Assembly: GCF_003063545.1 (NCBI RefSeq)
Contig: NZ_NESD01000001.1
Span: 496,001-560,000 of the forward strand
Length of the DNA: 64,000 bases
Reading direction: 5' to 3'
Origin: Limnohabitans sp. Jir61
GTDB lineage: Bacteria > Pseudomonadota > Gammaproteobacteria > Burkholderiales > Burkholderiaceae_C
The notes under the pieces were generated by a model. The model was given only the letters and a program-made list of their open reading frames with translations. It was not told the DNA's origin and did not search any database. Within the stretch, counting starts at the first letter, position 1, and each line of letters begins with the position of its first letter. Shown here in pieces: positions 33,722 to 43,377 of the stretch. The position numbers and the translations under genes were made by a program.

Positions 33722-36439
33722 TTAGTTGGAAAGGGCGCGGGAGACAACCTCACGCACATCGTTGCTTAAATCAGTTTTAGCAGCAACGCGTTTGATGGCT
33801 TCGTGCGCAGCGGTGCGGTAGGGTTCGGCCAGTTTGCTCCAACGGTCCAAGGCGCGCGCCAGACGTGCGGCGACTTGGGGATTGATGGCGTCGAGCTCCA
33901 ACACGCGTTCACTCCAGAACACATAACCTGCCGCATCGCTGCGGTGGAATGCGCCGGGGTTGGCACTGCAGAAACTGAAGATCAGGCTGCGCGCGCGGTT
34001 GGGGTTTTTGATGTGGAAGTCGGGGTGCAACATGAGGTTGCGCACCAGCGACAAGATGTTGCCACCACGGTCGGTGCTGCCAGCTTGCAGGGCAAACCAC
34101 TTGTCCATCACCAAGGCTTCGTTGTGGAACAGGTTGTAGAAGCGTTGCAAGGCATCGCTTGCCAGCTCATGACCTGCGCTGACCAAAGCGCTCAACGCAT
34201 TGAAACGATCGGTCATGTTGTGTGCGTCTTTGAAGCACTGGTAGGTGCGGCCTGGCCACACCACGTCGCCAGTGGCGCGTGCATCCAAACACAACATGGT
34301 GAGCGCCATGCCGCTCAAAGCGCGACGGCCACTTGACACGGGGTCGGGGCTGAAAGCACCGTTCTCACTGTGCGCTTCAAAAGCCCAAGCCCAGTCGTCG
34401 TGCAACTCGCGGGCGAGTTGTGCGCGCATGGATTCACGCACGGCGTGGATGCGTTGAGGGTCGACCACATCGAGCTGTTCGGCGATGTAGGTTTCTGAAG
34501 GCAAGGTGAGCACCAAGTCTTTGAAGGCTGCGTCCAACGCTGGGTTGCGCAGCACAGTGCGAAGGGCTTGCACCAAGGCGGCATCCAACACCTGTGTGGG
34601 GGCGTCGCTGGCTGCTACTGCGGTGAGCGCTGCATTCAGGCACAGGCGTTGAGCCGCTTCCCATTGGTTGAATGGGTCGGTGTCGTGTGCCAAGAGCGTG
34701 AGCAGTTGCGTGGACGTGAACTCTTTCTGCAGCACCACAGGGGCGCTAAAGCCACGCAGGATAGAAGGCACTGGCTCTTCGCCCGCTTGCAATGACAAGT
34801 CTTTGAACTCAAAGCTTTGCTTGCTTTCAGTGAGCACCAAGAGTTGCGTGGGCAACACTTCGCGGCCATCGGCGCCCAATAAACCAAATTGCACCGGAAT
34901 GACAAACGGCTCTTTGTAGTCTTGGCCGGGGCTGGGTGGGCAGCTTTGGCTCAAGGCGAGTGTGTAGGTGCGTGTGTCGGCGTTGAAGCTGCCAGCGGCT
35001 TGCACGCGTGGTGTGCCTGCTTGTGCGTACCAACGCTTGAACTGCGTCAAGTGTGCGGCCAGTGCAGAGCCAGGGTTGGCATCGGCTATTGACTGTGCGA
35101 AGTCATCGCATGTGACGGCTTGGCCATCGTGGCGTTCGAAGTAGAGCGACATGCCTTTGGCAAAGCCTTCGCGACCCGAAATATTGGAAGCTGGCGTTGC
35201 CGCCAGCGTCTGCATCATGCGCACAACCTCAGAGCCTTTTTCGTAAATCGTGACGGTGTAGAAGTTGTTGATCTCTACATAGCTGTCAGGACGCACCGGG
35301 TGGGCCATGGGGCCTGCGTCTTCGGGGAACTGTGCGGTGCGCAACAAGCGCACGTCTTCGATGCGCTTGACAGCTTTGGCCGAGGCGGCAGCAGTTGGGT
35401 TGTCTTTCAACGCTTCAGCAGCCAAGTCTTGGCTGAACTCTTGGTCGCGGAAAACCGTGAGGCCTTCTTTGAGTGAAAGCTGGAACCAGTCGCGGCAGGT
35501 GACGCGGTTACCCGTCCAGTTGTGAAAATATTCATGACCGACCACGCTCTCGATGTTGGCGTAGTCCATGTCGGTGGCGGTGGCGGAGTTGGCCAACACA
35601 AACTTGGTGTTGAAGATGTTGAGACCTTTGTTCTCCATCGCGCCCATGTTGAAGTCGCTGGTGGCGACGATCATGAAGCGCTCGAGGTCGAGGCTCAAGT
35701 TAAAGCGCTGCTCGTCCCACTTGATGCTGGCCATGAGTGAGTTCATGGCGTGTTCGGTTTTGTCCAAATCGCCTGAGCGCACAAACACTTGCAGCAAATG
35801 CTCTTTGCCTGATGGCGCTTTGACGCGCTGCTCACGGCACACAAACTGACCTGCGACCAAAGCAAACAAGTAGCAGGGCTTTTTGTGTGGGTCGACCCAC
35901 TTGGCGAAGTGGCGGCCTTCTTCGAGGTTACCTTCTTCCACCAAGTTGCCGTTGCTCAGCAACACAGGGAACGCCTTTTTGTCGGCGCGCAGCGTGACGC
36001 TGTAGTTCGACATCACATCGGGACGGTCCAAGAAGTAGGTGATGCGGCGAAAGCCTTCAGCCTCGCATTGCGTGAAGAACGAGTCGTTACTGACATACAA
36101 GCCCATGAGCTTGGTGTTCTTCGCAGGGTTGCAGGTGGTGAAGATTTCCAGATCAAAGGCATCGTGGCCTTCGGGCAAGTTCTCCAGCACCAACTGGCTG
36201 CCGTCCATCTTGAACGACGTACCTTGGCCGTTGACCAACACGCGGGCGAGGTTGAGCTCGTCGCCATCCAAACGCAGAGGCTGAGCCGCCACATCCGCGT
36301 TGCGTCGCACGCGCATTTTGTTGAGCACGCGGGTTTTGGCGGGGTCAAGGTCAAACGTCAAATCGACGGTGTCGATCCAAAACGCGGGCGCAGTGTAGTC
36401 AGCGCGCTGAATCAATGGGGCTGTGCCTTCACGGAACAT
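33722..36439 (-). CDS. pepN: Aminopeptidase N
   Basis: 905-residue zinc metallopeptidase of family M1 (E. coli PepN type with the extended C-terminal DUF3458 domains). Exopeptidase motif G-A-M-E-N near residue 268, zinc site H-E-Y-F-H with the distal Glu in L-K-E-G-L-T-V near 305-330, and a catalytic Tyr in the V-T-I-Y-E-K-G segment further on. Removes N-terminal residues in the cytosol. AAGGA lies before the ATG, nine bases after prfB. Confidence 0.96.
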   Translation of the reverse strand: MFREGTAPLIQRADYTAPAFWIDTVDLTFDLDPAKTRVLNKMRVRRNADVAAQPLRLDGDELNLARVLVNGQGTSFKMDGSQLVLENLPEGHDAFDLEIFTTCNPAKNTKLMGLYVSNDSFFTQCEAEGFRRITYFLDRPDVMSNYSVTLRADKKAFPVLLSNGNLVEEGNLEEGRHFAKWVDPHKKPCYLFALVAGQFVCREQRVKAPSGKEHLLQVFVRSGDLDKTEHAMNSLMASIKWDEQRFNLSLDLERFMIVATSDFNMGAMENKGLNIFNTKFVLANSATATDMDYANIESVVGHEYFHNWTGNRVTCRDWFQLSLKEGLTVFRDQEFSQDLAAEALKDNPTAAASAKAVKRIEDVRLLRTAQFPEDAGPMAHPVRPDSYVEINNFYTVTIYEKGSEVVRMMQTLAATPASNISGREGFAKGMSLYFERHDGQAVTCDDFAQSIADANPGSALAAHLTQFKRWYAQAGTPRVQAAGSFNADTRTYTLALSQSCPPSPGQDYKEPFVIPVQFGLLGADGREVLPTQLLVLTESKQSFEFKDLSLQAGEEPVPSILRGFSAPVVLQKEFTSTQLLTLLAHDTDPFNQWEAAQRLCLNAALTAVAASDAPTQVLDAALVQALRTVLRNPALDAAFKDLVLTLPSETYIAEQLDVVDPQRIHAVRESMRAQLARELHDDWAWAFEAHSENGAFSPDPVSSGRRALSGMALTMLCLDARATGDVVWPGRTYQCFKDAHNMTDRFNALSALVSAGHELASDALQRFYNLFHNEALVMDKWFALQAGSTDRGGNILSLVRNLMLHPDFHIKNPNRARSLIFSFCSANPGAFHRSDAAGYVFWSERVLELDAINPQVAARLARALDRWSKLAEPYRTAAHEAIKRVAAKTDLSNDVREVVSRALSN

Positions 36440-36447
36440 AGTTTTCC

Positions 36448-37552
36448 TTAGATACCTTGCTTGAGTGACGCTTCGATGAAAGCATCGAGGTCGCCGTCCA
36501 AGACTTTTTGTGTGGCCGAGACTTCAACGTTGGTACGCAAGTCTTTGATGCGGCTGTTGTCGAGCACGTAGCTGCGAATTTGGTGACCCCAGCCCACATC
36601 GGTCTTGGTGTCTTCGAGCTTTTGCTGTTCTTCTTGGCGCTTACGCATTTCAAAGTCGTACAAGCGCGAGCGCAGGCGTTTCCACGCCACGTCACGGTTG
36701 CTGTGTTGGCTTCGGCCGTCTTGACACTGCACCACGATGCCGGTGGGCATGTGGGTCAAACGCACGGCAGAGTCGGTTTTGTTGATGTGCTGACCACCCG
36801 CGCCTGAAGCACGGTAGGTGTCGGTGCGCACGTCGGCGGGGTTGATGTCGATTTCGATCGAGTCATCAATCTCGGGGTACACAAAGACGGAGGCGAACGA
36901 CGTGTGGCGACCACCCGAGCTGTCGAACGGTGACTTGCGCACCAAGCGGTGCACACCAGTTTCGGTGCGCAGCAAACCAAAGGCGTATTCGCCTTCGATC
37001 TTGATGGTCGCGCCTTTGATGCCGGCCACGTCGCCTGCAGATTCGTCTTCAACAGTAGTTTTGAAGCCTTTGCGTTCGGCGTACTTGAGGTACTGGCGCA
37101 GCAGCATGCTGGCCCAGTCGCAGGCTTCGGTGCCACCGGCACCGGCTTGGATGTCGAGGAAGCAATTGAGCGGGTCGGCTTCGTTGCTGAACATGCGACG
37201 GAATTCGAGCTCTTCAATGGTTTTGACCAAGCCTTGGGTGTCTGTCTCGATCGTGATCAAGCCGTCTTCGTCGTTGTCGGCTTTGCTCATTTCGAACAAC
37301 TCGGCGTTGTCTTCCAGCTCTTGGGTCAGGCGGGTGAGGGTGACGACGACGCCGTCGAGGGCTTTCTTTTCACGACCCAGCTCTTGCGCTTTTTTGGGGT
37401 CGTTCCAGATGGTGGGGTCTTCTAGAGATGCATTAACGGTGCGAAGGCGTTCAGCTTTGGCATCGTAGTCAAAGATACCTCCGGAGATCTACCGTGCGCA
37501 CGCTCAGGTCGGCGAGGGTAGATCCAATGAGGTTGATGCGTTCTGCTTCCAT
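36448..37552 (-). CDS. prfB: Peptide chain release factor 2 (with programmed +1 frameshift)
   Basis: RF2, which reads UAA and UGA stop codons. Two frames are joined: a 27-codon leader frame from ATG 37552 ends in CTT-TGA, and a +1 shift at 37474-37469 enters the long frame (340 residues), for a total of 367. Seen in the product: the S-P-F anticodon-like motif in [11 protein letters not shown] and the G-A-G-G-Q catalytic motif (S-G-A-G-G-Q-H-I-N). The internal Shine-Dalgarno and the CTT-TGA-C heptamer show the shift is autoregulation, not a mutation. Upstream of pepN on the same strand; lysS is not adjacent. Confidence 0.97.
37469..37483 (-). promoter_or_regulatory. prfB programmed +1 frameshift signal
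   Basis: On the minus strand CGGAGG-TAT-CTT-TGA is followed by C, matching the classic RF2 signal: an internal Shine-Dalgarno three bases before the slippery CTT and an in-frame UGA. Low RF2 slows termination at the UGA and favours the shift that makes RF2. Confidence 0.95.
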
Positions 37553-37611
37553 GATGCGGTCTTCTTTAGGTGTCTAAGTAACCGCATATTTTCTCACGTT
37601 CAAGGGCGAGT

Positions 37612-38163
37612 TCAGAAGCTGCGGGTATAGGCGAACAAAAGCCCTGCATTACCCAGTAAATAGGCTTGTGCCGAATCTTTTGGGGTGAAGTAGTAGCCGA
37701 TGGACGGAATGATGGCAGGCGCGATGCCAGCTTGGTTGAACGGAATTTTGTCCTTGTATTCGCCACGGTAGCCCCAGAGCAAACCTGCTGACACTTTAGA
37801 GAACAGTTTTGGGTTGCCCAAAATGCCATCCCATTGCTTGCCCACATAGACATAGGTGGAAGCTTGTCCAAAAGAGTTCGTGAATACGGCCATGCCGCAG
37901 AAACGTCCGCCCGCGACATGGCTGTCCATTGCCACCAACTTTACAGGGCGGTGTTCGGCGCTGTAGTGCCAGTGATAGGTGTAGGGGGAGAGGGTTAAAT
38001 CCCACTTTTTGGCAGGCGCTGCGCCACCTTCCTCTGCAAGGCTGTCAGGGCAAGGCTGCCAGTCATACAGGCCACCATCACCAGCGAAAGCATTGCCAAC
38101 GCTCAAAGAGCCAGTGAGAACTAAGGCTGCCATGACAGCTTGAAGTTTTTTAAGGGATGTCAT
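37612..38163 (-). CDS. Secreted PagP-like beta-barrel protein of unknown function
   Basis: 183 residues. A signal peptide ends near G-N-A-F-A-G (about residue 28). The mature part is rich in aromatic residues and strand patterns: W-D-L-T-L-S-P-Y-T-Y-H-W-H-Y (52-65), F-T-N-S-F-G-Q-A-S-T-Y-V-Y-V-G near 95-110, then K-V-S-A-G-L-L-W-G-Y-R-G-E-Y-K-D, and A-I-I-P-S-I-G-Y-Y-F-T-P. The layout suits a small outer-membrane barrel. Similar Burkholderiales proteins are labelled sn-glycerol-3-phosphate transporter or PagP-like; neither activity is shown. Single-gene unit, upstream of prfB on the same strand. Confidence 0.6.
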   Translation of the reverse strand: MTSLKKLQAVMAALVLTGSLSVGNAFAGDGGLYDWQPCPDSLAEEGGAAPAKKWDLTLSPYTYHWHYSAEHRPVKLVAMDSHVAGGRFCGMAVFTNSFGQASTYVYVGKQWDGILGNPKLFSKVSAGLLWGYRGEYKDKIPFNQAGIAPAIIPSIGYYFTPKDSAQAYLLGNAGLLFAYTRSF

Positions 38164-38215
38164 TGAAGTTTGTATTCGAAGCTAGATATCGAATTTTAGT
38201 GGGGCATATGACAAA

Positions 38216-39121
38216 TCAAAGACTTAAAAAGTTTTCAATCAATTTGGCGAGTTGCTCAGGCTGGTCGTGGTGCAGCATGTGGCCCGCATCCTCGATGACC
38301 GCATGGGTGATGTTGGGCACGGCGGCAATGCGTTGCATGAATTCGTCCAAGGTGTAGCTTTCACGCCACCATTGGCTCATGCTGTCATCGCGGGCGACCA
38401 CACACAAGGTCGGCGCGGTGATGCGCTCATAAATGGCTTGGGTCTCATCGGTTTTGAATAACTGGGCATTGACCACTTTGTGAGCGGCATGACCCAAGAT
38501 GCGCCATTCGCCTTGATCGTTGGCGCGCGCCCAATGTTGAGCTAACCAATGTCCCTTATCCGAACCCAGTCGGGGGTTGTTTTTGATCAACCGCTGCGCC
38601 ACTGCTTCAAGGTTGGGGTAGGACTTGAGATTTATTTCGCCGCGTTGCATGGCTTTGAGTTCGTCCATCCACTTGGCCAAGCGGCCAGGGGCTTGGGCTG
38701 GACGGGTGGCGGGCATGCCAAAGCCTTCGAGGTTGATGAGTTTTTGAATGCGTTGAGGCCGTATGCCAGCGTACATGGTTGCCACATGACCACCCATGCT
38801 GTGGCCTAGCAGGTTGATCTGCTGTTCGCCTACGAAGTGGTCTAGCAGTTGGTCAAGGTCAGCTAGATAGTCGGGAAACCAGAAGTTGTCAGTGTTGGAC
38901 GTGTCGGTGAGGCCAAATCCGCGCCAGTCGGGAGCGATGACCCAATGGTCGTCTTTCAAGGCGTCGATGACGAACTGGAACGAGGCTGCCACATCCATCC
39001 AGCCATGCACCATGACGAGTGGTGTTTTGTCGGGCGAGGGCGTGCCCCACTGCATGACGTGGTAACTCAGGTGACGGATTGGGACAAACTCGCTGCGGGA
39101 AGGCTTTTGGATTGGGTACAT
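38216..39121 (-). CDS. Alpha/beta fold hydrolase
   Basis: 301-residue hydrolase. Oxyanion strand M-V-H-G-W-M-D near residue 38, nucleophile elbow G-H-S-M-G-G (Ser near 108), acid in the V-A-R-D-D-S region and catalytic His in E-D-A-G-H-M-L-H-H. A helical cap with basic residues lies at 130-220. Substrate cannot be told from sequence; proteins of this layout are esterases or epoxide/haloalkane hydrolase relatives. Several Met codons lie within 27 bases; 39121 is preferred because the longer frame overlaps the divergent acyl-CoA synthetase start. Divergent gap is 25 bases. Confidence 0.85.
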   Translation of the reverse strand: MYPIQKPSRSEFVPIRHLSYHVMQWGTPSPDKTPLVMVHGWMDVAASFQFVIDALKDDHWVIAPDWRGFGLTDTSNTDNFWFPDYLADLDQLLDHFVGEQQINLLGHSMGGHVATMYAGIRPQRIQKLINLEGFGMPATRPAQAPGRLAKWMDELKAMQRGEINLKSYPNLEAVAQRLIKNNPRLGSDKGHWLAQHWARANDQGEWRILGHAAHKVVNAQLFKTDETQAIYERITAPTLCVVARDDSMSQWWRESYTLDEFMQRIAAVPNITHAVIEDAGHMLHHDQPEQLAKLIENFLSL

Positions 39122-39146
39122 TGTTCGAATCATAAGGACACGAGAC

Positions 39147-40934
39147 ATGGCTGATTTTTACGAAGCAATGCAACAAGGCTTTGGCTGGGATGTGCCAGAG
39201 CACTTCAACATGGCCGAGCTGTGCAGCCGTCGTTGGGCGGCCCAGCCCGATGCTGCTGAGCGTGTGGCCATCGTTGAGCACGCTGCCGCCGATGCGAGCG
39301 GCCGTACCGTTGCACCTCACAGCTACAACTATGCCCAGTTGCAGCAAGCCGCGGATGCGCTGAGCCATGTGCTGAGCGATCTTGGCGTGCAGCGCGGCGA
39401 CCGCGTGGCCATCGTGCTGCCGCAACGCTTTGAGACAGCCGTGGCCTACGTGGCCGTGATGCAAATGGGTGCGGTGGCCATGCCGCTGTCGCTGCTGTTT
39501 GGCCCCGAAGCTTTGGAATACCGTTTGCAAGACAGCGAGGCCGTGGTGGCCATTGCAGATGCATCGTCCATCAGCAATGTGTTGGCAGTGCGTGCGCAAT
39601 GCCCCGCTTTGCGTGAGGTGGTGGGTGTTGACCTGAGCAATGCGTCTGACATGCTGCACGTGGATGTTGATTACGCCAGCGCCATTGCCGCGCAGCAACG
39701 CGCCTTCACAGCGGTGCAAACCAAAGCGGACGAAGGCGCGGTGTTGATTTACACCAGTGGCACAACCGGTCCGCCCAAAGGCGCACTGATTCCGCATCGG
39801 GCCTTGATTGGTAACTTGACTGGCTTTGTGTGTAGCCAAAATTGGTTTGGGTTTGCAACGCAAGCCACTTCAGCTCAACCCTCAAACGCCGCGCATTTGC
39901 CCACGGGTAGCGATGCGGTTTTTTGGTCGCCCGCAGATTGGGCCTGGACGGGCGGATTGATGGATGCTTTGTTGCCAACGCTCTACTTTGGCCGCCCCAT
40001 CGTGGCGTGGAATGGGCGCTTTAGTCCAGAGTTGGCATTCACGCTGATGCAGCAGCACGGCGTGACGCACACGTTTTTGTTCCCCACCGCGTTGAAGGCC
40101 ATGATGAAGGCTTACCCCAAGCCGAGCACTCAGTTCAAGCTCAAGCTGCAAGCCATGATGAGCGCGGGCGAAGCTGTGGGTGATGCGGTGTTTGGCTATT
40201 GCCAAACGCAGCTGGGCGTGACGGTGAACGAGATGTTTGGCCAAACCGAAATCAACTACATCGTGGGCAATTGCGCGATGGAGTGGGCCACGCAAGGTGA
40301 AGGCGTGAAAGCGCATCGCACGAACGTGGGCTGGCCTGCCAAACCCGGCAGCATGGGCAAGGGCTACCCTGGCCACCGTGTGGCGGTGATTGATGACGAA
40401 GGCCAAGAATGCCCCACAGGCGTGCCCGGCGACGTGGCGCTCAACCGTTACAACCAACACGGCCAGCCAGACCCGATTTTCTTTTTGGGCTATTGGAAAA
40501 ACGAAAAATCAACCTTGGGCAAATACACGGGCGACTGGTGCCGCACGGGCGATATGGCGGTGCGCGATGAAGATGGCTACCTTTGGTACCAAGGCCGTGC
40601 GGACGATGTGTTCAAAGCGGCCGGCTACCGCATTGGCCCGAGTGAGATTGAAAACTGTTTGGTCAAACACCCAGCGGTGGCCAACGCAGCGGTGGTGCCC
40701 AAGCCCGATGCTGAGCGCGGTGCGTTGGTCAAAGCCTATGTGGTGCTAGCCCCAGGGCACGAAGCCAGCGATGCGTTGGTGGCCGACTTGCAAACGCACG
40801 TGCGCGGCAAGCTCGCACCTTATGAATACCCCAAGGAGATTGAGTTCATCCGCGAGCTACCCATGACCACCACGGGCAAGGTGCAACGCCGTGTGTTGCG
40901 CTTGCAAGAAGAAGAGCGCGCCAAGGCCAAATAA
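39147..40934 (+). CDS. AMP-binding acyl-CoA synthetase (medium-chain type)
   Basis: 595-residue adenylate-forming enzyme. ATP motif Y-T-S-G-T-T-G-P-P-K-G (near 200-212), aromatic A4 region with S-P-A-D-W-A-W-T-G-G, A5 motif E-M-F-G-Q-T-E-I-N, A7 T-G-D-M-A-V-R-D, A8 with R-A-D-D-V-F-K-A-A-G-Y-R-I-G-P, and A10 catalytic Lys in T-T-G-K-V-Q-R-R. The A8 and A10 motifs match the acyl-CoA synthetase (MACS) branch, which activates medium-chain, aromatic or short-chain acids. AAGGA precedes the ATG. Followed by an aldo/keto reductase 85 bases on. Confidence 0.92.
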   Translation: MADFYEAMQQGFGWDVPEHFNMAELCSRRWAAQPDAAERVAIVEHAAADASGRTVAPHSYNYAQLQQAADALSHVLSDLGVQRGDRVAIVLPQRFETAVAYVAVMQMGAVAMPLSLLFGPEALEYRLQDSEAVVAIADASSISNVLAVRAQCPALREVVGVDLSNASDMLHVDVDYASAIAAQQRAFTAVQTKADEGAVLIYTSGTTGPPKGALIPHRALIGNLTGFVCSQNWFGFATQATSAQPSNAAHLPTGSDAVFWSPADWAWTGGLMDALLPTLYFGRPIVAWNGRFSPELAFTLMQQHGVTHTFLFPTALKAMMKAYPKPSTQFKLKLQAMMSAGEAVGDAVFGYCQTQLGVTVNEMFGQTEINYIVGNCAMEWATQGEGVKAHRTNVGWPAKPGSMGKGYPGHRVAVIDDEGQECPTGVPGDVALNRYNQHGQPDPIFFLGYWKNEKSTLGKYTGDWCRTGDMAVRDEDGYLWYQGRADDVFKAAGYRIGPSEIENCLVKHPAVANAAVVPKPDAERGALVKAYVVLAPGHEASDALVADLQTHVRGKLAPYEYPKEIEFIRELPMTTTGKVQRRVLRLQEEERAKAK

Positions 40935-41019
40935 GCCAAATCAGCAAAACCAATTCAAGCACCTGCAAGGCTTTAGACTTGTCGGGTTTTTCATCAGCGT
41001 CCAACCTCGGAGTCAACCC

Positions 41020-42087
41020 ATGACTTTTCCTCTCGTTCAGCTCGGTACCAGCGATTTGCATGTCACCCCCATTTGCTTGGGCACCATGACTTTTGGCGAA
41101 CAAGTGAATGAAGCTGATTCGCATGCCATCCTCGACCACTCGCTGGCGCGCGGCGTGAACTTCATTGACACGGCTGAGATGTATTCGGTACCGCCCAAGG
41201 CTGAGACCTGCGGCCACACCGAAACCATCATTGGCAACTGGTTTGCCAAGAACCCAGGTGCACGCCAAAAGCTGGTGGTGGCCACCAAAGTGGCTGGCCC
41301 CTCACGCGGCATGCCATGGATTCGGGACCACTTGAACTTGACCGTCAAAGACTTCGTCACCTCCTGCGAAGGCAGCTTACGCCGCTTGCAAACCGATGTG
41401 ATTGACCTCTACCAAATCCACTGGCCCGAGCGCCATGTGCCGGCTTTTGGCGCTGTGTACTACGACCCTCAAAAAGAAAATTCTGAAATCACCATTCACG
41501 CCCAGCTCGAAGCGCTGGCGCAATTGGTGAAGGCGGGCAAGGTGCGCCATGTCGGCTTGTCGAACGAAACCCCATATGGCGTGCACGAGTTTGTACGCTT
41601 GGCTGAGCAGCATGGTTTGCCACGCGTGGCCACCACGCAAAACCCGTATTGCCTAATCAACCGCACCTATGAAAACGGCTTGGACGAAACCTGCCACCGT
41701 TTGAATGTGTCGTTGTTGGCGTATTCACCCTTGGGCTTTGGCTTGCTCACAGGCAAGTACGATGCGAGCGGCATCACCGGCCCAGACGCACCTAAAGGTG
41801 CGCGCATCTCTGGTTATGAGAGCGTGCGCAAGCAACGCTGGGGCCGTCCTGAGTCGTTGGTGGCTTCCCGCCGCTACAACGCATTGGCACAAGAAAACGG
41901 CATGACACCGTCGCAAATGGCGCTGGCGTTTTGTTACACCAAGTGGCAAGTGGCCAGCACCATCATTGGTGTGACGTCGATGGCGCAGCTCGATGCAGAT
42001 TTGGATGCATGGGGCACTACCTTGTCGCCTGAAGTGTTGGCTGCGATTGATGCCATCCGTTGGGAGATGCGCGACCCCGCGCAATAA
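41020..42087 (+). CDS. Aldo/keto reductase (Tas-like)
   Basis: 355-residue NADPH-dependent oxidoreductase with a TIM barrel. Catalytic tetrad is visible: Asp in N-F-I-D-T-A-E-M-Y (Asp and Tyr), Lys in V-V-A-T-K-V, His in Y-Q-I-H-W-P. NADP tail-binding motifs G-V-T-S near 315. The long N-terminal loop and H-W-P-E-R match the Tas family of E. coli. ATG 41020 is in frame with an extension to 40891 that overlaps the synthetase gene and is rejected. Substrate unknown. Confidence 0.92.
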   Translation: MTFPLVQLGTSDLHVTPICLGTMTFGEQVNEADSHAILDHSLARGVNFIDTAEMYSVPPKAETCGHTETIIGNWFAKNPGARQKLVVATKVAGPSRGMPWIRDHLNLTVKDFVTSCEGSLRRLQTDVIDLYQIHWPERHVPAFGAVYYDPQKENSEITIHAQLEALAQLVKAGKVRHVGLSNETPYGVHEFVRLAEQHGLPRVATTQNPYCLINRTYENGLDETCHRLNVSLLAYSPLGFGLLTGKYDASGITGPDAPKGARISGYESVRKQRWGRPESLVASRRYNALAQENGMTPSQMALAFCYTKWQVASTIIGVTSMAQLDADLDAWGTTLSPEVLAAIDAIRWEMRDPAQ

Positions 42088-42109
42088 AAATTAAAAAAAG
42101 GAAAGTTAG

Positions 42110-42775
42110 ATGTTTGCAGACGCTTCAGTCTTAGTTTTGTTGGCCGTGGGCGGCTATTTGATTGGCTCTTTGTCCTTCGCGGTCATCGTGAGCCGTGTGA
42201 TGGGTTTGGATGACCCACGCACCTACGGTAGCCAAAACCCAGGCGCGACCAACGTGCTGCGCTCTGGCAATAAAAAAGCGGCCATCGCTACCTTGTTGTT
42301 TGATGCGCTCAAGGGCTACTTCCCCGTGTTGCTGGTCAAGCTGTATGGCTCAGCTTTTGGGTTGGATGACCAAGCTGTGGCTTTGGTGGCCATCTCGGCG
42401 TTCATCGGCCACTTGTGGCCCGTATTCTTTGCCTTCAAAGGCGGCAAGGGCGTGGCCACTGCTGCTGGCGTGTTGTTTGGTGTGGAGCCTTTGCTGGGTG
42501 CTGCGGTGATGGGCACTTGGTTGCTGATGGCTGTGGTGTTTCGCTATTCGTCGCTGGCTGCTTTGTCAGCCTCGTTGCTGGCGCCTGCCTATTATTTGAT
42601 GGGTAACCAAGCGGTGTGGCAAATGAGCGAAGCCGAATTGCTGGCTGTGATGGTGATGAGCGCCTTGCTGCTCATGCGCCACAAAGACAACATCCAGCGT
42701 TTGGTGTCGGGCCAAGAGTCAAAGATTGGTGCGAAGAAAGAAGCACCAGCTGAAGAGTCAGAAGCACAGGCATAA
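42110..42775 (+). CDS. plsY: Glycerol-3-phosphate acyltransferase PlsY
   Basis: 221-residue inner-membrane acyltransferase using acyl phosphate to make lysophosphatidic acid, the first step of phospholipid synthesis. Family motifs: Y-L-I-G-S-L-S-F-A (residues 16-24), S-Q-N-P-G-A-T-N-V-L-R near 41, G-H-L-W-P-V-F-F-A-F-K-G-G-K-G near 100. About five hydrophobic segments. A charged Glu/Ala/Lys-rich tail of about 20 residues follows the last helix. AAAGG site upstream; ends at a terminator. Confidence 0.95.
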   Translation: MFADASVLVLLAVGGYLIGSLSFAVIVSRVMGLDDPRTYGSQNPGATNVLRSGNKKAAIATLLFDALKGYFPVLLVKLYGSAFGLDDQAVALVAISAFIGHLWPVFFAFKGGKGVATAAGVLFGVEPLLGAAVMGTWLLMAVVFRYSSLAALSASLLAPAYYLMGNQAVWQMSEAELLAVMVMSALLLMRHKDNIQRLVSGQESKIGAKKEAPAEESEAQA

Positions 42776-42805
42776 ACGCTTGCTGCCATGTGCAGACACA
42801 AAACA

Positions 42806-42829
42806 AAAGGGCCTCTGTTGAGGCCCTTT
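42806..42829. terminator. Bidirectional terminator between plsY and yajQ
   Basis: Stem AAAGGGCCTC / GAGGCCCTTT with a four-base loop between convergent genes. Confidence 0.85.
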
Positions 42830-42852
42830 GTGTTTGAAGCGTAAAACGCTGC

Positions 42853-43338
42853 TTAGTCGCGGAAGTTGTTGAACGACAAAGGCAAATCGGTCATGTCTTT
42901 GCGAATCAAGGCCATGGCAGCTTGCAAGTCGTCGCGTTTGGTGCCGCTCACGCGCACTGCGTCGCCTTGGATGGCGGCTTGCACTTTGATCTTGCTGTCT
43001 TTGAGCAAGCGTTGAATTTTTTTGGACACTTCGGTTTCAATGCCGTTGCGGATTTTGATGACTTGCTTGACCTTGTCACCGCCCACTTTTTGCACATCAC
43101 CTTTATCGAGGAAGCGCACGTCGACTTCGCGCTTGGTCAGTTTGTTGCGCAGCACGTCTTCGACTTGCACCAACTGAAAGTCGGCATCGCCAAACATGGT
43201 GATCTCTTTGTCTTTGAGTTCAACGGCAGCAGACGTGCCTTTGAAGTCAAAACGGGTGGCGATTTCTTTGGAAGTGTTTTCAACGGCGTTTTTCACTTCG
43301 ACCAAGTTGGGTTCGAGTACGGTGTCAAAAGAAGGCAT
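42853..43338 (-). CDS. YajQ family nucleotide-binding protein
   Basis: 161-residue YajQ protein (UPF0234/DUF520). The start M-P-S-F-D-T-V-L-E, the F-D-F-K-G-T-S segment near residue 32 and L-S-F-N-N-F-R-D end are family hallmarks; two ferredoxin-like halves are expected. Members bind cyclic di-GMP in Xanthomonas and act as regulators; the role here is not known. Divergent from murB with a 39-base gap. Confidence 0.95.
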   Translation of the reverse strand: MPSFDTVLEPNLVEVKNAVENTSKEIATRFDFKGTSAAVELKDKEITMFGDADFQLVQVEDVLRNKLTKREVDVRFLDKGDVQKVGGDKVKQVIKIRNGIETEVSKKIQRLLKDSKIKVQAAIQGDAVRVSGTKRDDLQAAMALIRKDMTDLPLSFNNFRD

Positions 43339-43377
43339 GGCAGTCGGCTTTCAAATTCAGAATGAGACAATCGCCCT

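Noticed and set aside
37469..37552. prfB as a frameshifted pseudogene
   Set aside because: The stop is the conserved programmed frameshift site with internal Shine-Dalgarno, not damage.
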